Assembly (NCBI GenBank): GCA_013433145.1
Contig: CM024173.1
Coordinates: forward strand, 12,110,322 to 12,174,321
Length of the DNA: 64,000 nt
Reading direction: 5' to 3'
DNA from: Ascaris suum
Lineage: Eukaryota; Nematoda; Chromadorea; Rhabditida; Ascarididae
Positions 12,101-24,100 of this stretch are shown one piece after another. A program made the translations under genes and the position numbers. Each line of letters opens with the position of its first letter. The first letter of the stretch is position 1. The notes below the pieces were generated by a model. The model did not search any database, was not told the origin of the DNA, and saw nothing but the letters and a program-made list of their open reading frames with translations.

Positions 12101-15100
12101 GTATCTACTAACAAATTCGTCGAATGGAAGTCGGTTAGGGTATCCTTGTCGGCAGATTCGAACGCCCTCCAACACACCATTGCATCTGAAGCAACATCAG
12201 AATAGGCTCGATAAGCGAGAAGTGTCACTTAAGGAGAAAGGTTTCAACTACCAAAGAAAACAGCGTAAGCGCTTTCTGGAGAGTTTGGTATCACAAAAGA
12301 GTTGGAGGAAAGGAAGAGGTTTCAGTGCAATCGGACGATCATCTCCTGAGAGATAGACAGAAAGAAAATATGAAATTATAAATGGAACAAAATAAATATC
12401 AATTAGGTGAGTAAAATATTTTATATTATTGTTACGGAAAGCGCAAGAAATTTTCTCAAGAAAAAATAGTACTTGGGAAAGAAAACTCGCAACGATATCC
12501 CAGAACGGAACGATACTTACTATACGAACTTCAGTATAGATTGCACTAGAGAAAAAAAATAAGGATAGCATAGACACTGATACGAGAACGCGACAATGCA
12601 ATTATAAAAAGGTTCGATACTGCATCAAAAAGATCATTTTAAGATCAAGCAAGTTAGCACTGCTGATCTTAGATGGTAGGGCAAGGTGGAGTGAAGTGGA
12701 GATGAGGAGACTATAGGAGGAGCGGATCTAACATATTAGGAAACCCGAGAAGGTTACAGGATGACCTTCAAAAACAAACTTTGCTGTCTTGCCTGCAATA
12801 CTCTGGAGCATGAATGCTGAAAAAGTATCGAAAACGATAATAGCGCATTCGCTTTAGCATAACTGCTTGCCGAGTGATGTTCCTGGGGAATTTAAGGTAT
12901 TTCTAAGTTGCAGTGGCAGGTTTCAAGCTCGAATAGCTATAGAACTTCAGAAGTTGTTGAGTCGACAAAAAAACTCAACATAAAAGAGATAACTTTTAAA
13001 AATTTTTAGCATCCCATCGTCCTTCGTGCAAGTAAATCTCCACTTCCTGGCAAATAACATGTACGGTGATTTATCCATCGTTCCTCCAGGTATCCTTATA
13101 AGGATACCACAAGGAAACGAATTCACTAAAATATAAATGTGCGTGCTTTACATTGGACTGTGGCTAAAACTCGGAGAAAGTTCGCAAGTAATGCGTCATT
13201 TCCTCTGAGGAGAGCAGGAGAAACCACCATACCTGCCAGTTTCACCACGTTAACACCATCCTGTTACGTTTTTCCTGTTTGTTGTGTTGAAGGCACATGG
13301 CAAATACATTGAGAAATTAAGAAGTGCCCGAATAGGTATGTGCACTCATTGAAGGCTTTTCCATGACATATGTGGCAAATATGTTTCTCTAATAAATACA
13401 TTTCAGTCTAACAAACTCTTGCTATCACTCCGGTTGTTCATGAAAAATTTTGCGTGCTTTTATTTGTTCGGCGAAAATCGATAAAATTGAATTAACTCAA
13501 TGAAACCTTAGCTGATGGAGCACAAGATGAGGGTCAATAACACCCGGTTGACGATGATCATTCGGTGATATACAACGAATGAACTGCGCTCGCGTGGTGT
13601 TCAATGTTTCGAGCAGGTTCAGCAGTTGTTCCTTGAAAGAGAACTTTACTATTTACATTTATAGAAGCAAAATATTCTACTTTGGAAGAAATTCTGAAGT
13701 GTTGACTACATTATAAAAACGAAACCAGTTGAAGTCTTATTTTAAACGGTCAATTAAAGAAACCAGTTTTCTATTATACGAATGAGGGAAAACAAAATTT
13801 CGTGTCATATAAAAAGACCTCTTAAGAACCATGAAAACGGAATAAAGTACGAAAGATAATTTTTCATGGAAATTACCGCAGGAAAAAAAAAACGAGAGAA
13901 GAGCTTAAATAACGGTATAGAATGAGGAAATCGCTTTTGTTTTCGTGTGAAAAACTGTGATTAAGAGGTAAGCTAAAAAAAAAAAAAGGCAAAGCGAACC
14001 TTATACACATGGGAAACTGTACTCGCGCATAACGACTGCCTTCTTGATCTTGTCATCTCGTCGCTCACTAAAATATCTTATTGAATGAAGGTTATATAGT
14101 TTTAACTAATTCTAAAAATAAATTTTGAGAATTCCTTCTCAATGACTTCATTTGCGCCTCCATAACGATGCGAACGGACGGAATTCAAAGACCCTTCTGT
14201 TTTTTTTTGGAAGAAAAATTCTAATAGAAGCGATTAAAAACGCAATCGGGCCATTTCATTAGCAACATCATAAGAAAGTAAGTGAAGTTTTTATATCTTT
14301 TTTAAAAACATTACTGCTTTGTTAAGAGGGCAAGTGAGAGATTTCACGGATTTACCAATCGGACCCATTCCTTCCACTTTTTGAAATCATGACATCATTT
14401 CGCCCTTTTCGCTCTATCAGGATTTACATTTCTAGCCAGAATAATTGGGAATGGTTGGAAGTTATTACTTTTGAAAATTGGGCTATCGATCTAAAAACTT
14501 GGCCATAACTTATTATAAGTGAAGAAAAACCGAAGCTATGGAGAGTATTCATGACTGGCGCACTTCTTCGAGTAGATTTACTGTTTATATTGTTCATTTT
14601 ATAACAAATCTATAATTTCCATACTTTTTGGGAAGAGTGCTTTCATGATGGGTTTAGTACTCTCGCTGAGTACCTCAAGTCCACTCCTTTCGACGGCATC
14701 TTTATTCTTCTCCACCCATCCATCAATGTTGTATTGAACTATGCCCGCATAATGCACCACACAAAAATGTGAAACCGTCGTATTTCTGCAAATAATGTGC
14801 TCATAGTTGTGATTCAACAATACAACTTGAGGTGCTTCTATAAATTTCATTTGCTTGAGTTCGAAATATGTGATGAAAAACAACGAATGAGCAATAATTC
14901 GAGAGGCGATAAAATTTCGAAAATTTTCCGAAGAATTTCCAAAATTTTATAAACAATCATATTGGTATACCGATTTATTTAGAAAGAGGAAAAAAATTGC
15001 TTTTTGTTTAATATATTTGTGTTTGCATTGTATGTATGTTCGATTACATTTACCTGGCCGATTGTTTTGAACGTGCGAATATTGGATTTGATGAGTGTGT

Positions 15101-18100
15101 TGTGATAAGCTTTTCAAGAAGAGAGGTATCACTTCCATTCGGGACCACACATTCTTCTTGTAACAATGAAAGTAGTCCCAATGGCTGCAAGTTTACCAAT
15201 TGTCAAGGTTGCAATTTCACCATCGACTAACATAAGCGGTAACTATTTGTGATGACGGTTAATTCTCGTTAAGTCCACGAATATATAAAGAAATATTCCT
15301 TTACGGAATATGATGAAAATAGCAATACAACAATATACGCTTCAATATTGCTGCTTACTATAACAGGTTTTACAATATGAAGTTTGATTTAATGAAAAGC
15401 AGTTTTCTCAACGAACAACTGCAAAATCGGAATCCAAATCTTCATCGGTGCTTGTATGTTTGTTTCTTGTCTGCTGAACGGTAGATAGATTGAGCAATAA
15501 CGGAAAAAGCAAATAAAAACTAAAATCTAATCTTATAGCTGGAGGAGTGCATTAAGGTGGTTGCTGAGGAATCTTATTCAAGCGATTCGCTTTAGGTACT
15601 TTTATTCTTTGAGAAAATCTTTCCAAACATTACGTGATTTATTGTGGATGTTGTAAAAAAAATCCTTTAAAATGTATAACTGAAAAGCTGTAAAATTAGT
15701 AAAAACTTTAACGAGATTTACTTACCTTCTCGATAAGTTCGATAGTATTTTGCATATCGGTACCATAGTTGACCTCTTTCCAATTGATACCTTCACGCAT
15801 ATATTCTTGTTGCTCACGAATAAACATGAAGTCATTGAAGAATTGTTGTAGCTTCTCGTTCGTATAATTTATGCAGAATTGTTCAAAACTATTCTTCTGC
15901 AAATTTTTAGTACGGCGCATTCTTCATTGCCTTATAATTTAAAAAAAAAAAACCTCCTCTTTCCCAATAAAATGCTCTTCTTAAATTTCCTCTGAGTTCA
16001 GCATATCAAGCACGGCGTGCTAAATATCTGTTCGAAATAAATCAAATCAAACATTATAGATTTGAGTTAGAGCTGAATAGATTTAATGATAACTGATAAG
16101 AAGTACGTCATAAAAATCGGGTAAACACTGTTTTTTTTTTTTTTTTTTGAAAGAACTTCCTTAGCACTTTAGGTATAGCTTAATGCTTAAATTTCGCTTT
16201 TTTTCATATTTCGGTACATCCTTGTAAAAGAAAATGAATAAAAGAAAAACCTTAATGATTTCGAATCCGGCCATATCCAAAACACCGATATAATTCGTTT
16301 TCGCTGAAGAATCAACTAAAATTCCACAAGTGAAAACGAGACGTTTCAGTTACAGATTATTATTGCTGAGAAGAGAACGATGCATAGATATATTTACTTC
16401 TAACACTAACCAAAGCAAATGCGGTCGGCATTGCCTAGCACTAAATGCGCATTGATATAGACGATGTCTGATGTAAATTACATTCAAGTAAGGTGCAGGC
16501 CAGGAGTTTGAGAGATTACGTGGTATTATATTAACCTCGAAACGATTGTGCTTCAATGGTGTACAGCAGTGCGTTCTGCTATGCAAACCAACCTGCCAAA
16601 AAGCGACATGACGAGTTCAGTCGACTGCATTTTGAAAATCTTCTTGCAATTTTTTTCTCTAGTTTATCAAATTTTCCTGGCAGAATGCCTTTCTTGAACT
16701 TGTGATGAAGATTGATGAAGAATAAACAAAGATTAGGGTGGTCGATTACGATCGGCGGTAATTACTACGCTTCCGAATGTGAAATAATGGTGCGGGATCA
16801 GTGTGCTGTTGGTGGATGAATTTAATGTTAGTTTTCTTTATATTTCACTGTTTAAACAAAATTCGTTGACATTTGCCCTCAGCAACTAGATGATATTGCA
16901 AACCTTGTGAAGTATTTACTTTTCTGGACTCATGAGTTCTGCGAGGGGGCACTTTTCGATGAACAAGAAAAGATGAGAGAAGGTACTCTGTTTGGCAAGT
17001 ACCTGCTGTAAGAAGACTGCGATAGGAAAACCATGAGGCAGTTCAGCGAAAGGTGGAAGAATCCCTTAGACCCTCATTGTAAATTGTAGAAGAGTGGGAC
17101 ATCGAGAAATAGTCAAAAAAAAAGTTTATAAGTCAATTGACGATCAGATCTGCGTCAGGTTCGACGTTTCGCTCGCAATCTAGAATTCCTTGCTGTTTTC
17201 ACTTTATATCATTTTTTTTAAAACGAAAAAGCGAGCCCCGCGAATATCTCGCGCCTTTCGCACTACTATTCCACATCATTACACTTTACTTGTTCAAAAA
17301 CAATGCAATATTACGATAGTGATTTCTCGCATAAGCCCTAAAACGAATCGCCTTTATCAGCAATCAGTGCCTAAAAACTTATAACATCTGCACTAAGCCG
17401 TACATGCTGACGGGTCCAACTGAAATACACCTTTTGGATGCTAGATGCAGGTAATGAATCGAGCCAGCTCCATCCACAACGTAATGATCCTTTAAAAATG
17501 CAGTATTCTCGTAAATTGCTAATCCACCATTGCTGTGTGCTAACACTGCCTAACGCTATAGCATGAGCAGTTCAAAAGCGGATGCCAAAAAATCAAACAC
17601 TTTCGAAGCCTCCATCCCCCGCTGGGTCTTCAAATATTCCCCGCGACGTAGGACATTTTCGGAACGCAAAAATGACCCGTGGGCCGGTGAAGGAGAAAAG
17701 CTTCCCCGTCTTGGCGGAATATATGATTCATCATATCGCACGGAGGCCGCTTTCCCCTTTATTGCGAAAACGGATGAAATAATTTAAAAGTGAAGATTGT
17801 TTTGAGACGGCGAAAGTTGAAGCTACTATAACCGAAAAGAGGAAATGAAAGAATATTGATAGAAAGCAGTACATTTTCACCTGTGGCGTTGACGGATGTC
17901 GTAGATGTGTTGAGGATTAAGCTTATGATTCGTAGATTTAATAATGTGGAATTTTTTAGGCTGTAGATTTTTAGATAGAAGAGAAGAATGTAAGATGGAT
18001 TTAAATATATGCGAAACTTACGCGTGAATGATCGTCCGAGAGCTTCATTGCAACGTGCAAGGATAAAATTAAACAAACGCTCGTAGATGCATTTGCAAAG

Positions 18101-21100
18101 TGCCGATAATGAACTTAAAGTCTGAAAATTTGCATTAAAATTCGAGAAATATTATTTTCATATCGTCGCATTGATTGTAACAAATCGTCTAAATAATCAC
18201 AATTTATGAGAACATTTCATGTGGTTTCATAATACCACACATATAAGGAAATTAAACAATCAGTTTGAATAACAAGGGAAAGGTTTGAATCGTTTCGAGA
18301 AAAGTGCAGTGGCAGCTGTTAATAAAAGAGCGGAAAATAAAATTCAAACAATCCAAACGCAACATACTTTGCGTAGATTTTGACTTTTCTTTATGAGAGT
18401 ATCACCGACTTTCATCGATGGTGCTGTTAATGCATCGATGAGGCGATTCGTTTTCACTCCAAGTATGCGACATGCTGCTTCAATTTCTAGAAAATTTTAC
18501 TAATTAATAAACAAATCCAATATATTTGAAACATTCACAAATTAAAACAATAGTCTATGATAAAAGGAAAGATTTTCATGGAATTGCACAAGTCATCAAT
18601 TAAATTGATACAACTTTTTGTTGACCATTTGAAGCTCGTAAAATGAAGCTCGAAGTTCGGTTGCCAAATGACTTGCTGAATTCATTTCCATAAGCGTTTG
18701 AAGCATTTTGTTAAAGCATTGCTGTCTCTGAGACTAGTGCAATATTCCTTAGAAATAAATCAGATAATGGTGAAGTGAATTAACAATAACGTCAAATAGC
18801 TAAAGACTATGTGTCAATAGCTAAAGACTATGTCAATCACCGATCATGGAGTTCCTCCCATATGAAGTCGCTTTTATCTATACATAATATTATTAGTGTT
18901 CTCACAAAGCACCGACGAAATGTGCAACTGCAAAGAAATAAATCGGCTTGAATTCGACTCTTTGCTTATGTTTTAAACTTTATTAAAGCCAAACAAATTG
19001 GCATCTCGATAAACGTCTCAAACTGAAAAAATTCATCGCGTTTCAACCCGGCGTCATCCATCAGTGTTGATTTCATCGATTGCCGTGATATTCTCAAAAA
19101 AATCGCAGAAAATTTGCAAGATAGAGCCAATTTATACCGAAACTGAACGACTGTTACCCCTACCATATTCAGCATTATAAATCAGAAAAACACAGAAAAT
19201 GTAATGTTGAGGTCAATTCTCTTTGGAATCCCCTCAAAGGGTTGAGGCAATATGGCAACGAAAATCCTCTGCAGTTCAAACAGTGTAGTGAATTTCAGCC
19301 GAAGCCATAATCGGCTCAAAAGGTATTGTGCACATTCAGTAAGACCGGTGAACACTTCGAAAGCAAGGATTCAATTCTTTTGTTTAATCTTTTTTGTAAA
19401 TTAATCTCTAAAAGTATAATGTAGAACCACTGAAGTCACCAAAAAAAAGTTGCAAATACTAGTAACCAACCTTGTACCTTTAAGTCATCCATTTATGCCG
19501 TCTATGCAATTCTCTTTGTGCCATTCAACAGGCAAGACGAAAATATTCACAATGTTGCCATATCAGGTATGTAATCGATGGGGAAATATTTATAAAGGTT
19601 TATCAAGGATCAAAAAAAAACAAATCTGTTACCTTTATTACCATCAACATATGTGATGTCAAGACCCGATCTCTCGCTGAATTTAATTTCTCCGAGTAAA
19701 ACACACGATGCGACTGTCTCGTATATTTGTAACTTTTCCTCGTCGGTGAAACCAATCATATTCAATGCACGCTGAAGTTTACTGCTGAATTGATTTATGA
19801 AAAAGAGGAAAGAAATAAATAAAAGAGAGGCCTAATAAACGAATTTCTGGTTGCCGAATATGTCCCTAAAACTCGGGAGACCTCACATCCGTTAAGCAAT
19901 TTCTAGAGCTTAGTCATGTTCAGTTGTCACCTGAAGCCTGACGTAACACATATTCTAATTAAATAATATTTGAGCACAATTGGCACCAGAGACTTATAGT
20001 AACTTGCAAATAGAAAAAATTTTTTGTGCTTGTTAAAAATAGATCGAGAACTCTCTTTCTTACTCTTTTTTTTTCTATTTTTCGATAACTAAGATGTTGG
20101 GTGTGGCGCTAAAGAGCCAACCCAAGACATCTATTTGTGATATAACAGTGAACATTTTGCTTTTATAGCATTATTTTTCGCGCCATGTCATTGTTCCTAT
20201 TCGCGCCATGTCATTGATCGGCTTATGTGCTTTTGATCTGCCTTAAGCCTATATAAGGCGGGCCTCAGCCCATCAGAGTCAGTCTTCTCCATCGACGGGT
20301 CTCCGACCGGCAGCTGTCTTGCTTCGTCTAGCCCTCTCCAGTTTGCTCTTTATGAGCTGTGGTGCCCCTCCTATAAACGACTTCGACTACCCTCGTGTCT
20401 CTTCGAGCTATAACTTGGTCTCACTCTCAACATTGTCGCTGCTAGAGTTACAACATAAAATTTAGAAAATTTTTAGAATTTCTTCTCACATTTTTGTTTT
20501 TAATGCATTATGAAAATGTCGCGACTCTTATGAATCGGGCTGCTGAAAAAATTGCAGGATAACAGTGAAAAAACTACACATAGATTGACACTAAACTGAC
20601 GGATGTATGCATTTCAATGAAGAGAAATCAATGGTTGGCTAAACCAACCGTTCAGATAAACTTTTGGATCGCAATCTCATCATCGAAATTTTACTGCTAA
20701 GTATTAACATGAATTTGGCGTCATTTTATGTAAGGCATTAAATAAAGCATTAATCAGGCCAAAATGATGTATACATTAGGCATAAATTATTGAAAGCAAA
20801 TATGGGAATACCCCAGTTTCGTAGGCACTTTTGACGTCATCAATATCACGATCCACCGTTTTACCACCTCGGTTAAGGAATCGATAAGCATCAGCACTTT
20901 GCCCAAATCCCATACCATAACGTAGTTCCTCATCGAAACCTTCCGACAGAAGTTGATAGAAAATATGAAAATTACGATCACCTTCGTTTTGACTCACAAC
21001 ACGAGATTTTTCAAGTAGATCTGAAATGACATTGCATATTTGCCCTATTTATTCGCGATTATATTAAGTTTCTATTGACCTACGCTGTTTTTTTGTTATA

Positions 21101-24100
21101 TAAGCTCTTCTCTATTCCCTTATTAGGTAAGCTTATGGTCACCTTTCCTATGTCGACTCCCTAGTAGCTGAGGTCAATTTATGCTCACTAATCCCCATCT
21201 TATTTTCGCAACTTTTCTCGCTTTCTAACTTTACTTTATAGACTTTCTCAATAGCTGATGCATTATTATGAGATCCAGTCCATTTCTACAAATGTTTTTT
21301 CACTGCGTGAACGATCTGTTGTGTGAATACATTTTCTCCTCTATTATGTCTTATTTAAACAATAAAGTCCTACTTTCATAAGGAACATTTTTGCGCTGAA
21401 TAACGAAAAAATTTAAAATGCAGAATTACAAATTAAATTGAATTCTTGGCAAGTCTCTGAACGCACTGTTTTCGTCAAAGTAAACAATCGTTATCAATGA
21501 ACTGACAGTATGTTTCTTAGCGAATTATTATCGCAACCGTATGATGTTACATTTACCGCATGCTGCAGCATAATCCAATTTAAAAAGGAGACGCCATTTA
21601 TAAAAGCTTATGCAATTTTAAGCCAATATCCATAAACCGTTTGATATTGAAGGTGAGGTTTGCTCGAAATTCCCGGAGCAGCCATGTGCAGTTCATGTCA
21701 TTTTTGCAGTGCTTCTTTCATTAGACCGATCCCTAATAAGGTGTTGAAAGTGACATTGCATTGTCGACGTGCATTCTAGCGTTTTTGCGGGTTTTTTGAT
21801 GTAGCGGGAGGAATTACTGAGTCTCGGGAATCACTGAGTGATGTGGTGCTCGAACTCCTCAAGTCACCGCGCGATCAAGGACCGCGTTTACACCGCCATT
21901 ATGGAATCGTCTTCGCTGCTGAAAACTTGAAGCAGCATCAGCACTATGCCAGTTATTAACATGTTTCATATTGTAAGTGAACTGCTTTTGGAATAGGCGA
22001 CATAGTCTTATCTAGTAGGGCACACATTTATAGTTCCGGAAAGGATCAACTAAGACGAAAGCATTGCTTACAGCATTGTATTTGAGCTCCTTTCAGTTGC
22101 ATATCCTCACCGAAATCAATTCGAATGAATTTACCCTGAAATATGCTAACTTAAAAAACATTGCAAATTCGGCGTCGAATTAATATGCTAATTCCAATAG
22201 CAATGCTTTCAGCAGACAAATGCATTCATAATGGTTTATTGTCGATGAAGGCATAATTTGAGGTGAAGAAAAGTATATGTCCGCTGTAATCCTCATGGAA
22301 TACCCAAAGTTGGTGATTGCATCTTCGAGAAAGCAGTTTAGAAAAAGAAGAAACCAACTTATGACAGAGCTAGCCTTTTTCAATGCTCAGAAAATCACCG
22401 CTGCGTTTTCTACTAACGCGAACACTATTTCCAACAGTTGGAAAAACAATACTATTTTTAATATCGGTTTTCAGTAGGAAAAAAAAAGAATATTTTCAGC
22501 ATAAATTTTGCCAAGAAAATCTATTTCAAAACGATTTTCTCAATTAAATTGGAATTATTTTCTTTAAAAAAGTGAATAAATTTTCACAGAGAAAAAAAGG
22601 TGGATTCGGCATATGATAAACAGGAGAGATATTTTTTAAAAAAAGAACCGTTGAAAAATTTTTGCATTTGTTCAGGCGATATTAAAGTATGAAAAAATTT
22701 TCTACGAATTTCAAAACAATTCATACCACTCTTGAGCTATTGCTATTGTGAATGGTTGATGCATTTGCGAATGATTCAATGATAAGATTTGCAGCTGCAA
22801 GACGTTTATCGGCACCGTTACCATTTTTCTCAACTCCACTTCTACGATATGCTTCAGCACCCAAATAATCGATTATTTTTTTCGTATTTTCTGTTTTACC
22901 GGCTCCACTTTCGCCTCTAAAACATTTTCTATTGATTTCACTAAAATATTTTCGACTAATTTCTCTTAACTTTTCTTACACCAATGAAATAACGATCATG
23001 TTAGATGGAAGAGTGTGAAAAAATTAGTTTCATTATTCAATTTCATAGATCTTAAACTCTAAGCAATGTCCATTGCTAAAAAAACAGACAAAAGATCACT
23101 AATGAATTAAACATAATGAGAATGTTTTGAAATGTTCAAATGAGGTAAAATATAATATAGGTGGTATATTTCAACCTGCGATCTGAAGCATTTGCTTCAG
23201 ATCGCATGTTGAATTATACCACCTATACTATATAAAATTGTAACGATAATATCATTGTTAAATTTCCTTGGAAAATGCTGTTCCAATATCGAGAGTAGTC
23301 ATAATAAGAAAAGTAGACTAACGTGATCAAGATGGACTGATTGGCGCCACTAAAAAGTCCATCATAAGCAGACTGTGCGACTGCGTAAACATGTGGTGGT
23401 AAACTTGTACCCTTATCGAGGGCATTCGCATATTCGAGCATAATTTCCTCCGAATAAATCGACAAATTACGCCATGGATTCACCACAAGACAGAATAGAC
23501 CCGAATAGGTCTATAAATAGCATCAATAATGAAGAATATTTTCAAGTCTCAATAAATGTTTGGAAATGTCTTATTTCTTCTCACTAATTAATGAGCTCTC
23601 CAAAATATTTGCAAGAGGACAAATTCAATGATATTTATTGATGGTATAGTTTCTTAGATATTTCTGAATGAATTTTGCAACAAGTTGCTGCAACATTTAG
23701 TCGGATAGCAGCTCCCTATCATCTCCAATTAATACCACCGATACCGCCCGCTCATAACTGAAGAGAAGGATGACTTAGAAAGGATACGCATCAAACTACA
23801 GTAGGTTATCATCGAGCATTACTTTGCCATACACGGTTGTTGAATTACCAAAAGGCTAATGGAAAGAAACGGTGCCTATGCACACTTCTTTTAGCCCTCT
23901 TCCCCTTGCTCTTCCCCTCTATTTGGAACAACGTGTTTTCGGAGAAATTAGTCCACTAAACCAAATGCATCACAGAGGAAATGATGGCGGTTTTAAAAAA
24001 CATGATTCGTTGCATATCGCCGATGATAGTGGTTCCTTCCAAGAGGTGAAATTATCCGATAGGTTGTATATGTCGAATTATATTCTAAATAATCGACATA

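Noticed and set aside
17563..17787. Plus-strand frame in the intron between myosin exons i and j
   Set aside because: It is open on both strands because of the composition of the block and has no known motif.
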